A stretch of 64,000 nt of DNA. It comes from Rhytidiadelphus loreus (taxonomy: Eukaryota; Streptophyta; Bryopsida; Hypnales; Hylocomiaceae). Below are positions 49,375-62,266 of the stretch, piece by piece. Each line of letters starts with the position of its first letter. The stretch's first letter is position 1. Below the pieces are notes generated by a model that was given only the letters and a program-made list of their open reading frames with translations, made no database searches and was not told where the DNA came from. The translations under genes were made by a program, and so were the position numbers. The stretch spans positions 38,948,863-39,012,862 of the forward strand of contig OX344761.1 in the NCBI GenBank assembly GCA_947034895.1, read 5' to 3'.

Positions 49375-49745
49375 ATGTCGACGTCTCCTAATACCACCGT
49401 ATCTTTAGCGCTGAGGAATGGGGTAAGCTTAGTCACAGTAGCCTCGAACATCGGAAGCTCCTGAATTCATATCGAGCCATTCCATGCTGGGATGGTTTGA
49501 TGGTTCAGTGGTTTAGATTCCTGACCTTTTGGTCTAATTTTTAACGAAATCTGGAGCTTTTCACTTGCATCTGAATCTTGGAGAATTTGCAGCCATGGTG
49601 AACCTCTGTGAATTTAATTCATTATCCTCCTTTGCAGTCAGGGCGCTCTTACTGCAACTGCATCGTCAGCGAACGGATGTGCTCTTCACCCCACACCATG
49701 CCAAAAATGATTGATCATAACCCCAAAGTGCGCTCAGGAATATAA
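49375..49745 (+). CDS. Possible two-exon mini-gene or gene 5' fragment
   Basis: An ATG at 49375 opens MSTSPNTTVSLALRNG up to a GTAAGC donor at 49423. An acceptor TTTGCAG at 49637 continues the frame in phase 0 (SGRSYCNCIVSERM) to TAA at 49743-49745. The product is 51 residues of no recognised family. Good splice signals with retained phase argue for a former or real gene. The short length suggests a truncated fragment inside the part of segment B that segment A lacks. Confidence 0.3.
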
Positions 49746-50650
49746 TTATAAAAAATGAGTCTTAGTTAGGATGTGTTCCACTTGGAGTGCCTGGACAGTG
49801 TGCTTCAGCGATCCACTACAAAAAAAAGCCAACCAAGAACGGCAGTCCGTGTCTCTCAATCTTCCCGCTAAGACCGATTGACATACTTCAAATGCACCAC
49901 GGTACAGTTCTAGAGACACGCAACCAAAGAACAGAAAAAGCAAGCCTCCTGCAATATAACAGAAGATACCTGAAAAGAAGCCCACTCACAAACCTCAAAA
50001 TGTACTTTGGAGCATACTAAACGTCAATCTTTGTTTGCACGAAGTTCACCAGCTACTAAAAGGTAACAGAAATAAGTTCCATGAACCAATTATTCTCGAC
50101 AGGATTTTGTACTTTCGCGCTCCACATTCAAGAAGTCTAGAACTGGGCGAAGCTGATAAATTGCATTTCAGTCGCTAATGTATGTGAAGGTCTCTCGACC
50201 AGCAATAATTGGGTTTCCGGCACTTCAGTTTCTATCAACTCGCCATTGCCTCTAAACGGCAGATGGAACATAGCTCTTATTAGCTCTCCTCTTTGTTGTT
50301 GTGATAAAAGAGAACTCGGCGATTGACAACATGCTCTGTGAAGTGGCTAAATTCGGCCCTCTCCAAAACACTGCTCTTTCCTAATGGCTCTTTCGTGGAG
50401 GCCAAGTTGATAAGAACGGCCTTCAAGTTTCTCAAATTTTCTCTTCTAAGATGTGTCAGTAATTCTTAAGTAAGACCTCACTAACTACTACTTCTCTGGA
50501 TATTTATTGACATAAGACTACTCCTCCATACATGTCATCTCACCCACCAAAGTAGGATTGGTAATTACCAACCACCACAAGTGGGAATGTGCATTGGCTT
50601 CAAAGTAGTTGTTAAACATAAGAATGGTCCAATAAGACCAAGTGGAAAGA
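49746..50650 (-). pseudogene. Degraded coding-like sequence
   Basis: Minus-strand frames carry protein-like stretches (FGCVSLELYRGAFEVCQSVLAG near 49880; GNPIIAGRETFTYIS near 50200) broken by stops. The composition resembles the decayed block at 42.9-46.7 kb and it could belong to the same family. No intact gene. Confidence 0.3.
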
Positions 50651-53604
50651 AGCCTTTAGACAAATAGCAAGAGTTTCATTCATTATTCCACAATTTGAAG
50701 GGATGCTTTTGAACTACTATTACAATCATGTACGTAACAGAGTCTAAAGGAGTCCAAAGGACCACATTCAAATCCAAATGAATGACAATAGTCTCTTCCC
50801 TTGGATCAACAATGGGAAGCTCTCTAATTTGTCATTATAAATTCAATGTCATATTATGCAATTGGTTGCTCAAGTAGTTTGGGGTTCAAATGATGCGCAT
50901 ATTATTCTATGAAGGCAATTGCTCAGTACTAGTAGACAACAACTTATGATGGTATAGATAATGAAATTAAAGAGCTTAGATCTATTTCTATCTCAAACTA
51001 CAAAACTTGGATTTATGTATACACATGGATCCTCAAGCAACTAGTATGATCGCCGTTGCTATACCTTTGTACAAAAGGCACCTTAAGAAACAACTAGAAA
51101 TGGTGTTTACACAATGAAATTTTGCAACAAATCAACAACTTCATGGTATTTAGAGTCTAAGTAGATGTAATATAAGATTTTGTACTATGTGAATGAATCA
51201 TCTGTAGAGGGCTACAAACCATCAACAACACAAATTTGCAAGTTTTGAAGCATTGAGAGTAGCAAAAATCCTCTCATAGATTGAGATACTTTCAACTTTC
51301 AAGGAATGATATCTATATTAAAACTTCTTCAAAACTTTCAAAAAAATTGGGTCCAATCTAGGTGAACCTATGCTTACAAGGCAAGGCCATTTTGTATCAT
51401 AAAGTAAATTTTCATTCCATAGAGGGTATGTTGGAATCAAAAAAACTTGCAAAAGTAGAATTTCCATTTATTGTTATTATAAGTTGGAAATTCTCTAAAT
51501 ACTGCAAACTTGGTATTTGATAAGTCCAATGTTGCATGACCAGTTCACCTAAAACACATCCAATTAAATATAACCAATATTACAATACACAAATCCAACA
51601 TAAAAGGTCTTTAATCATCAAGTGCCCCAAAGAAAAGGAATGCATTATTGATTTTTCAAGTAATAGATAATCAAGGTTTGTTTAACAACACAAGGAGCAT
51701 ACTAATCATTCTTGGTTATGTTAGTAAGTATGAAATATAAAAAGTGATTTCTACTATAATTATGAATCAAAGTTGTTTTTTAGAATGACCTTTACTTTGC
51801 AAAAAAAAGATACTAATATTTCTTCATTGCAACATATTAATAAGTAGAGGTGATCCAATCCTCAAAGATTATCAAGACAAAGTGTATAAGGTATATGCAG
51901 TCATAATCAAAATGCAACACCTACATTTGGACCAACATACATCACTTTTACCTAGATATTGACTAGACAAGATGTAAACATTCAAAACCAGAGCCTATTG
52001 TTGATTTTAAAAATACATCTAGAATCCATAGTTTGAAATTTTATAATTTATTCGTATGGTGTTTAAATAATACATGCTAAATGCATTATAGTCTTCTTTT
52101 AGTTGCCAATAAAATCTACTAAATGTAATTTATGTTTAGTAACTAGAAATATGAGCAATTGTTTTTAGAGAGGATTATAGGTGCCTATACTTTAATGTTA
52201 AAGGATTTGTAGTCCTATGATAGTGATATCTTGTACCTTGAGATTATTTATTATAAGACATAATAGTTATTGAAATTTGAAGAGTACATGCATACATTGA
52301 TTGAATATGCCAAGCATAAACAAACATATAATTACATTCAAGAAGCTTTACAATTGTATTAAGGTAGAAGCACCCAATACCATCTTTGTATCCATTCATG
52401 CCTGGTAGATTTCCCTTGAAGTGTCCCTGGACTTCCATTAAATTGTCCCTCAAAAAAGTCATTAAATTGTCCCCTTATAGTTAATTATTGTGATTAGTTG
52501 AATGTTGATTTTGTCAAATTTCAGTTTCATATCTAGCTAAGTATATGATGGTTTCAATGGTCTAGGGAGCTTCCACTTTGAAAGTTCATAGAAACTTTAC
52601 ATGTCATATCCAAAAAATCTATTTTTTTTTTTTAATTCATGATTTCAATTGCTAATATTAGTTATATTGCAAAAGTATTTTTTCTAGAAAAAGGTGCCTC
52701 CGGCTATGCTGAATTACTTATATTGACGTTTTAGGTGCTTGCATTGTAGCATAAACCACCACATTTGGGTCATTGCATTTGGGTCACCATGTGCCATCAA
52801 TGTACAATTGAAACTGAAACTGAAATGTACATAAATAGTACATAATGTGCACAAGTAATTGGATGGCTTTCCTTGTTGCTTCAACAAGAAAGCTGCGCAT
52901 GGACTTCTTTGAGTCTTCTTGTTGGTCGTATTACTAAGCTGCGTTATCAATGATTTTAGAGAGTCCAATTATCTTCTGAAAGTGTGTACATGGTTAGAAG
53001 GCACGGACTTAACCACCCTCATCGTGGTGAGAGAAATGAAAGCGTACATGATGCAAGATCTGCCTCAGGACTGCTGGTGGTTGGTGGTTCAATAAGAGGT
53101 TGAATGAGGATATTTTGGAAACCCATTTCAAAATCGTCAAGTAATACAAATGCCTCACATTGAAAAGCAGCACCAAACCGCGGGTTCAATCGAGTCTTTC
53201 TTAATCCTACCTTTGTGCTTTCTATACATAATTATACATTGTTGTAATTTGAGGTAAATCAACAAGATCTACTGACGGACAAAAACTACTCAGTGCTATG
53301 CATCTACTATTAAATAAACAATGCGGGGTCTCATAAATCAAGTAGGTGCACAGTGCGCAGTCATGCCCCAAGTTGTTGTTGCCGAGCTTTGTACTTTGAG
53401 GTCTCTAGTTAGCTTCATGGAAACTCTCAACAACAACTTCATGAGTTTTGACAATCACTTCATAAGTGCTTTGTGTTTGGGAAAACAATTGAAACTATCA
53501 AGATGCAAGAATGCATTAGAATACACTTGTATAGTTCGGATCGTATGACCTTAGCTCTTCTTCCACATTCTGCAAATGCAAGTGCAACATGCGATCAAAT
53601 TGCA

Positions 53605-55865
53605 ATAGAAGAAAAACATGTCCGCAACAACCAGTATCCGACAACTACTTTGCAACTAAGTGTCCTATATAACTATATTGGGACTGTAATCCCTCTCTAT
53701 TTGCACCAAATTCAACGTGTACGTTGTTGTAGTTGCAAAGTAGTCATAGAATGAAGTGTTGGATTAAAAAACCATAACAGAGTAGTCATTTAGAATTAAC
53801 ATGAGGTATTCTACATTTGATATTCATTAGAGTTGTTGATGTGGACAACTTTACGTTATGTGGAGTTCACTCTTTCAAAGACTGGTCACATGTTACCTAT
53901 TCATTTTACTATAAATTCTATAGAAAAAAAACTATAGTTCAACTAGAAAACAATTATAGTGGCAACTAGAAAACAATTAGAATTCAACTAAGGTACAACT
54001 ACAAAAAAATTATAAGAAGACTACTCATGCAACTAAAAAACAACTACACTGCGACTAGAAAATAACTATAACACAACTAGAAAATGACTACTGATGGCGA
54101 CTAGAAAACAACTACAAAATGATTGGAAAACCAATACAGAACAACTATAGTACGACTGAGAACCAACTACCAAACGACAAGAATTTGACTACAAAACAAC
54201 TATAGTTGGGATTGTTAGTCGAATTGATATGGAATTGGGAGTTTAGCAACTACAACAACATTGATTTGCTAAACGATTGTAGATGCAAGTTCACAATGAG
54301 TTGTTCTATTACATGAAATGCAATGTATTATTTTCCTACATTAGACTTGTTCCGATTCAAAGCCACATTACCAAATAATAGCTACTATGATTTACGGTAA
54401 TATTTATCTATAGTCTGTCATAGTATATTTGATTTTTAGTTACCTCTTTCTTTCATAAATGGAAAAATATTGCACACAACTATGTATGAAGTGTGTTTGA
54501 ATTTATTGGAAACGAACACTATTTGAAGAAGAATTGAACCACCAAAGTTCATTGTAATCCAAAAATGTAAAGATTTTGGACTTCCAATTGCTTCAAAACA
54601 TTCAAAACAACTTGGATTGAGATGAAATTTTACCACAATAATTAGAATCGAAGGGGAATATAACCCAACAAATTTTATAGAAAATAAACATTACATAAAG
54701 GAGATACAAGCCCCCAAAGTTGCAGTCATGAAATACAGTTTGGTAAACTCAAATTAAAGCTGTGAACTTTGATTGGCTTTCAAGAAATCAGTTTATCTTG
54801 GATTGATCTGAAAATTTTACCACATAAATTAGAAGAAAGAATGCAATTTTATCACTAAGTCTTATTGAATTCAGACCTTGGGTGCAAAAATTATAGCACC
54901 TTGAATTGGACTTGAAACTATGTGAAGTTAACACAAACTACACATTTGACATGTCCCACATCTTTTGCCATGCCGCCTACCACCACCTTCCTATAAAACC
55001 CTGGCTTCTCATCCCATTTTTAGTGGCTTTTCAAGCCATGATTAATAAACATCAAATATGGTGTATGCTATATTGTGTTTTGTGTATGTTGTATAATGTT
55101 TGGGATATTGTATGTGTTGTATAATTTGTACAATGCATGGTGTATTAATTGTGATGTTATGTATGAATAAAATGTAGTTGCAAATAAGTTACACATGATC
55201 CATATGAATGAAATCAATTGTAATGAAGTTACAAACAAGTTGCACATTTCAACCATCACAAATTACAAATAAGTTGTAATGTAGTTGCATACATGATTCA
55301 TACAAGTCACAAAGAAGTTGCATACAACCTATAAAATAATCACAGAAGTAATGTAGAAGTCATTATCTAGTCGTAGACTAATTGGTAAGAAGTGGACCAC
55401 ATATTGTCAATAAGTCACAAACTAATGATGACTAAGTTGCCCCAAAGTTGCACATACATCAAATCTTGTTGCAAAGTAGTCAAAGTCAAGTTGAAATGAA
55501 GTTGCACACCAATTTCATCCGAATTGCAATGAAGTCACAACAAAGTTGCAAGTTATTCACAAGTCGCAAATTAGTCAAAAGCAAGTTATACACTAGTCAC
55601 CATAAAGTTGCAAAGAAGTGAATTGCACCACCATACCTCTTGCCATAGTGAAAACCACGTAAGCAACTATGTCATAAAGCGCATCGATAAAGTTCCAAGT
55701 AAGCAACCAAATGAGAAACTAAATTGTTTTGCCTTGCAACTACAATACAACTAGAAAACTTGTCCACAACAACTAGAGCCCTCCAGATTCTCACCAATCG
55801 CAAATGGTCACTGCAACTAAAAACCAATTGCTATTTGTAGTCGCAAAATCCCTCATTTTTTTCTA
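53605..55865. mobile_element. Insertion of about 2.26 kb in segment B with CAACTA/AGTTGC subterminal arrays
   Basis: Segment A runs from GCGATCAATTT straight into GACCCTCAGCCACC near 34020-34040. Here the two halves are 2.26 kb apart (53585-53604 and 55866). The left part (about 53630-54210) is packed with degenerate ACAACTA and CTAGAAAACAACTA words. Much of the right part (about 55160-55640) is packed with the inverse type, AAGTTGCA and AAGTCACA. Oppositely oriented subterminal arrays are typical of a DNA transposon. No transposase frame is visible and the ends are not sharply defined. Confidence 0.5.
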
Positions 55866-56957
55866 ATGTTGGAACCCACAGCCACCTCGCTTACACGCAT
55901 CAGAGGATGTGAGAAAGGGAGGAGTGTGCAACAAACTTTATTGGATGATGCCAATTAGTAGTTGCAAAGTTATATTCAAATTGGTCTTCTTGTCCTCAAT
56001 ACCAATAATTCATGTACTGGACAAAAATCTTTTTGTACTTGGGTCTTCTTTGTTGTGAATTTTTTTCATGGATTCTCAACTAAACTGCAAACCAAGTTAT
56101 TAACTTGCAAAAGTTGTCAGACACATATTTTTGCTAGAAAAAACTTGGAACTGTGGTAATTATGCTTTTACAATGTCACATGAAAAAAAATTCTCAAAAT
56201 TTCAAGATAAATATCTTACAATCAATAAGTGTTTTGCTTTTGAATTTAAACACAAGATACTTCAAAGTGTTAGCTCTATAATGTTATGATTGAATTGAAA
56301 ACATTAATTAAAATGAATTATTATTGTAGCTCCCCAAGTTGAGACCAAAAGCATATTTCACCTCATAATTGTAAATTACTTGGACAAATTGGGCATAAAT
56401 AAGTGCACTAGAAAGCTATGAATAAAAAACTTATTCCTTAAAAAATACTAATATTATGCTCTACCAAACTTGTCTAAAAAGTGTAAACCCCACAATTAGA
56501 CTCCTAGTCTATTGACTAGTCTTTTAGGGATTAATTATAGGAAACATGCTAAATTTTTTATTCAAATGCTTTTAAGTGCTTTTAACCTTGCCTAAATGCA
56601 CAATCAACCATTTTATGATTAGTGCTTGACTGCAAACACAATTTTTCTAGTGGAATAAAAATGTTCTTTTCAAAAATTTATTTATTTTTCTATGTAAATT
56701 AGTTCAATTTGCCTTTCCATTTTAATATTCAAATCTAAAATCTCTACAATCAAACAAAATTATAAAGAAAATAGAACAAAGTGTTTACTATTTCTTTAGT
56801 GTTGGAAAATTTACTATTTGAAAAAAAGTGTTGATTTTCTCATTATCAAATCTTGTCTTCTTTTCACAAATCAATTAGAATTGCAAGTTTGACCGATCCT
56901 ATAACTTTTTTGATCCTATAGATAGAAATTATATTTTTGATAAGATTTTAAATTTAA

Positions 56958-58694
56958 ACCCTAATTGACCAATAGGACATATATAGTCAATATGATATTT
57001 CAAGCTCATTTTGGTGTAGGCAATTATATTCCTTTCACTATTTAAAAAAAATTTATGGGTTGTTTTAAAGGTTATCTATTGGAAGCTTTCATTTTTCATT
57101 GAAAAAGATAAATATTTGATTTTTGAAAGTTCCTCAAATGCATATATGTACCATTAGTGAAGAATAAAGCTTGCCAATTTTATTTCATTTTCCCGGCTTT
57201 GAGCAAAGTTTGCCAATTTCACTTGATTTGAGATCTAAAAAATTGTACATATCCAATTGCTTTGAAAATGGTCTCAAGGGAAAGATAATAGTATTTTCAT
57301 GATTTTCACCGTTGAAAATTTAAACATGCAAGTGTTGATTTGGATTTATTTGTGATTTCTTCTTATAAAAAAAATTGCTTTACAATAATTGTAAGGTGGA
57401 TTGTATAATGAGTTTAATATCTCTTCATTTGAACTTAAGGTTTTCCAAAGTGCATTTTAGTGTGCTAACACATTTTTTAGTTGTTCATGTCACCTCCAAT
57501 CTCCCAAATCTCTTATATGCAAATTTCTCAAACATTGTGGAGAGGGGCAACATACTAAAAATAAAATAATTACATTTCTCTTGTTATAATCTCACAATTC
57601 TTATGCAATTTCACACTCCAAATTGGAATATACACTAATAAGCAAGCTCTTTAAACATCTATATGGTTAGATTTTGAAGAAAAAAAACAATTGCTTCATT
57701 GGGGATAACTATAAGCCCATGTTCTTTTTTCATAGGAAATACACACTTTAACCCCTAAACATCCAAACAATGTTTTTTGGCAACATAGCAATTTTGGGCA
57801 GCTCACTACAAGCGTAGTTTTTCTTATTTTTCTTTGAAAATTTCACACAGTATGGGAACAAGGAGTATCTTTAAGGCCCAACAATTTTCATAACTTTTGA
57901 CTACATGGTTCAAAAGTTATTGCATGATATGTAATTTTCAGTGTTCAGCTGGTAGCATAGGCAAAAAAAAAACTTCTTTGAAAATCACTTTTAAGAAAAA
58001 TTAAAATTTGAAATTGATTCTCTAGATTTTTATATATATGGTAAGCTTTGAATCATTCCATTTTGATCAATGAGTCAAAAGTTAGTTTGTGGGTAGCTAT
58101 GGAATCTCTACTCTAAAATTATTTTTTGAAGTCCTTTATTTAATTCAGTTTTAAATATTTTTGGAAAAAATTAAAAACATTAGGTGTATATTGTTTATTA
58201 AAACATTACAACCATTGGAATTGGCATTTTTCAATTCTATAAATAAATTGTTAACAATTTAGTATTTTTAATCATTCTCTACTTCATTCTACTTACTATT
58301 TTTTTCCTATATGTTGTACAAATCCAAATGATCTAATATTTTTCAAGAATGTAGCCAACTTGACTTGAGGAATGAATCCAAAGAGTAAAAACCATTTTGG
58401 ACATTTTTTCATACAAATGTGACCTTGTGAAGTGCAACTGCCCGTATTTTCACAGGGCCAAAAAAAGGATTTTTGTCACTTCAAACATTAATATCTTGCA
58501 ATCTACACGGTGAAAAATTCTGAAATTTTTTCCACATCTTTTCAAACCAGTGTACTACAAGATCCTATAATTACATGTTTCTAAAAATGTTTTTTTTGTA
58601 AAATTTGGTGCTGGTAAATGCAAGGGCAGTTTTGGTGAAAACATAGTCTCTAACGTTTAGGGGTTAAAACTTAAAAGGCTTGGGCATTTAGGGA
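56958..58694 (+). mobile_element. TTAA-flanked element family 2, copy c, split by a nested element
   Basis: It is flanked by TTAA (56954-56957 and 58695-58698), with diverged ends ACCCTAATTGACC and GGCATTTAGGGA. It is collinear with 35435-36219 outside the nested element at 57752-58663. Confidence 0.7.
57752..58663 (+). mobile_element. TTAA-flanked element family 1, copy c, nested
   Basis: TTAA flanks both sides (57748-57751 and 58664-58667). The ends are CCCCTAAACATCC and AACGTTTAGGGG. It is 912 bp and closely similar to 9532-10463. The paralogous empty site at 36190-36200 has a single TTAA, which shows that exactly one TTAA copy was gained on insertion. Confidence 0.85.
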
Positions 58695-58940
58695 TTAATC
58701 TTCATAATTCATTTGAGGCAATTCTATAAATGATTTTAAGATTATAACCATAGAGATACATTTTATTCTTAATTCTTAATATTGCCTTCATTGATGCAAA
58801 CTTCAATAAAGTTCTAAAACTTATATTTCATAACAGAGTTGTTAAAATCTTTTTATGCTTAGGAGTTAAGATATGGTCCTTGCCTTGTGCAATTTATGTG
58901 TGCTTTAAAAATGATAAGACATGTGATGTAATACTTTTAA

Positions 58941-59860
58941 CTCCTAAAGTCCCATTATTCCCTTGTAGGACAAAAAGGATTTTGGTTAGTTCCAAGCTAT
59001 GGTCTCAATATTTGTCGTATTTTTTTGAATTTTTTTGTGAATATAGAAAAAACCTATTAGCTTTGGGGGAATATCACTTATATTTCAATTGATGCCCAAG
59101 AACAAAAGTTATGGCACAAATATATAAGCTCAAATTTGAGTTCATCAAGTAGAACTCCTTCTCCTCCAAAACATTTTTAAAAATAGGAACTTGAATTTCT
59201 TTTTATAGATTGTATTTTTATTTACATGGTAAGCTTTGATTCATTCCATTTTGATTTGTGATGTGAACGTTATGGATACTCTTGGTTTTCTAGCAAACAA
59301 AACAATTAGAAATAAAGAAATTTGTAACAATAGTAAGATTCATTCTTTATTTCAATTTTCAATTTTTTTTTAAAAAGGTCACGATTGTTCAGATTATTTG
59401 TGTTTCAATCCCATCTTAGAGCTATTAACAATTTAGTTTTGCCTTTAAATGAATCTTGAATCGACTTCTATTTAATAATTTGTTAATGACTAAAAATTGA
59501 AGGTGTGCTATTCAATTTTCCTTCCTAAATTCTCAATTTAAATATTCAGCATCAAAAATTAGAAATCCAAAATCAATAGATAGATGCAAAAAATTTAGCT
59601 ACGAAGATTCAAAGTCAAAAAGTGTAGTCGAGTAATGTGCAAAACTACTTGTTTTCTTCACGTTAATTGCAAATATCTTGCAATCTACACTATCAAAGCT
59701 TTTGAAATTTCTTCCACACATTCTTATAGTGCAAGATCCCACAGTTATATTTCCAAAAAAAACAAATTCTTAAGGTATTTTGCTTTGTGTCTAGTAGAAA
59801 TGGTAGTTTTTAGTGGTTGTTGATGGAAAAAATGCATAAGAACTTTAGTAGTTCTATGTA
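58941..59860 (+). mobile_element. Further TTAA-type element, long version
   Basis: It starts after TTAA as CTCCTAAAGTCCC. The interior resembles family 1 in its right half (ATCTTGCAATCTACAC, CAAGATCCCACAGTTA). Segment A holds a shortened version at 36489-36615. The right boundary is uncertain. Confidence 0.45.
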
Positions 59861-60412
59861 TAATCATCCATATTCTTATATTTTCAATTTTTAGACTTCA
59901 CATACAAGGTTCTTTAGAATCCATCAAGAAGGTCCTTGTCATGTGAGGTTTGAGAGTTGGTATTGATTTTTTCACAACTTGCTCTAACTTTGGGTCTTGC
60001 CACCCAAGTAGCAACCATTTTTCGGTGGATAGGGAATCATTGTTGAGTATTAGAGGGTGTTGCTTGAGTTAAAATAATTGAAATCAAATATTTAGTCTCT
60101 CCTAGAACTGCTGGATTGAAGATAAAAGTCAACAAACTAATTCAATTTTGGAAACCATTGGATAATTTAAAGTCTTAAAAAAAAAGACAATTTAAGTCAT
60201 TTTATAGTTGTATAAGATACAAAAATGAATTAGTTATATTCATTTACTCGTTAATTATAAATCTTTTTCTACCAACAAATGTTTGAAGTATGATCATATC
60301 TAAAGGAAAACAAACAACTATACTTTTACATTTGTAGTTCGTAATTCCAAAATCCTTTATTGTCAATCAAAAGCATTTTTAACAATCACTACAAGAACTT
60401 TGTGTTTTTATA

Positions 60413-60709
60413 CATTAGAAGAGATTTCGGGCCAAGGGAAGGCCGTTTCAGGCTTGTTCCCCTAGCTGGGAACCAAATGTATGCAGTCAGAATAAAAAAT
60501 AATTAAAATAATTAAAAATAAAAAATAAAAAATAAAAAATAAAAAATAATTTTTTTATTTTTATAAACAAAAAATTAAAAAACAATTAAATGTTAAAATT
60601 TGATGTGGCCAAACTTCGGCCACATTAGAGTGCGCATGTGGTTGAGTTTACAGAATTAGGGAACTCAAAGAACTCGTGGCCATCTACAACAGTTGAATTT
60701 TCCCTAATG
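60413..60709 (+). mobile_element. CATTAG-family MITE, copy 7
   Basis: It runs from CATTAGAAGAGATTTCGGGC to TTTTCCCTAATG. It contains GGCCGTTTCAGGCTTGTTCCC, an AAAAT-rich core with a tandem AAAAATAAAA stretch, and the hairpin GATGTGGCCAAACTTCGGCCACAT at about 60602-60626. Confidence 0.75.
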
Positions 60710-60718
60710 AATGCAAGA

Positions 60719-61024
60719 CATTACATGGGATTCAGCCTTGGGGAGGGCCATTTCAAGCTGGTTCTTGTTGCTAAAACCAGCTTGTGCTACTAGGAAAAAA
60801 AATATTAAAAAAAGAAAAAAATATTTATAAAATATTAAAATATTAAAAGAAAAAAGATCAAAAAAATAATTTTTTTTATAAAAGAAATATTTTAAAAATA
60901 ATTTAAAAATAATTGCTAATGTAGTCATCTCTTGACTACATCAGCATTCTATGTGGCGAAGTTCCTAGTGTTTGGGAACGCATGGGAACTTGCAGCCCTC
61001 AAATTGACAAAATTCCATCTAATG
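60719..61024 (+). mobile_element. CATTAG-family MITE, copy 8, adjacent to copy 7
   Basis: It runs from CATTACATGGGATTCAGCC to ATTCCATCTAATG. It contains GGAGGGCCATTTCAAGCTGG, the A/T core and the hairpin ATGTAGTCATCTCTTGACTACAT at about 60918-60941. Only about 10 bp separates it from copy 7. Confidence 0.75.
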
Positions 61025-62266
61025 TGTTACATTTGATATTATTGTAATATAAAAATAGATGGATGTTTATTAAAATACATCCACAAAAACATGGTTTTCT
61101 TACAATGAATTACAAAATCAAGGCTTATTTCAATTTCCTTCATATTCTCTTCTTTGTCTTTATGTGCACAATGACTTTCGGATAATAGGTTTGGACTCTG
61201 GACGGATGAAAATTAAAACAATTTACACCTAAATTTGAATAAATTGATTGAAATTCAATACATCGTATTTTGTAAAACTAGTTGTACATAGTATTGGAAA
61301 GTCCTAGATTTTTTAAGTATGATAGAGACATCCATGATATTATCAATGAATTTCATTTCAAGTTCATGTTGAGTTTTCAACCAATCCCAAACTCTTAGCA
61401 TAGTTTGGTTAAGAGCTTGATGTTGAATTTAAACATCATACCTTCTTCACATTGTATTTGCAATACTTAAAAGGATAACTTGAACATCTACTTAGATAAA
61501 TTTCTATAAATTGTTATATACATTAGAATAATCTAGAATTTTGATCTAAAAAAATTTTACAAGGAGAACCAATATTTTTTAATTTGAAGACATTAAATTA
61601 TTTTTAACGTAGATGATATAAAATGAAAATACAAAATTTATTGAATAATTTGAATTATTGAGTACTATAATTCTAACACTGTAGATGTTGTCATAATTAG
61701 AATCTAAAGGAGACATTTCGTATCGAGCTTTCTACTCTCCAACCATGTCTTCAATAGCATTTGCAATGAGCATGACCAAACACATAAGGGAATCAAATTC
61801 AATACAACACTATTTAAATACTCCAAATTAATTGGTCCAAATCAAAGGGATCCTTAGCTATATACTTACCAAAGAAAACATTTGTTCTATCATCGAGCCT
61901 TCCAATGTCCTAAAAAGACAAAGTCAATACAATTTTACCATGTAAGCAAAGGAAAACTTTTTATAGAAGCATAATTACCAAAAATAATATTGTAGCTAAA
62001 TTAGGTACAAATTCAAAATGCACTTGGGTAGAGATTGGGAGTTTAGAAAATATAGGTAGTGATAACAATTGTTCTACTTTTTTTTCAAAAAATGTGGGAA
62101 AAATACTTTCAATCAGAAGCATCAACTAGATCCATCTAAGGACAAATCCAAGGGAAATTAAAACAATATACTTTGGGCAATATACTTTTATGGCAAAATA
62201 CTTTGAACAAAATACAACAAGCAAAACTTAAAATATATAATGTAAGCCAAACTACACTCAATAAAG

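Noticed and set aside
49490..49560. tRNA-like stretch (TGGTTCAGTGGTTTAGA followed by CCTGACCTTTTGGTC)
   Set aside because: The first part resembles an A box and anticodon arm, but there is no B box (GGTTCGAATCC) or acceptor stem.
53200..53760. Plus-strand frames at 53321-53754 as genes
   Set aside because: They have no recognised motif. The duplicated counterpart near 33.7-34.0 kb does not keep the frame open, so there is no sign of constraint.
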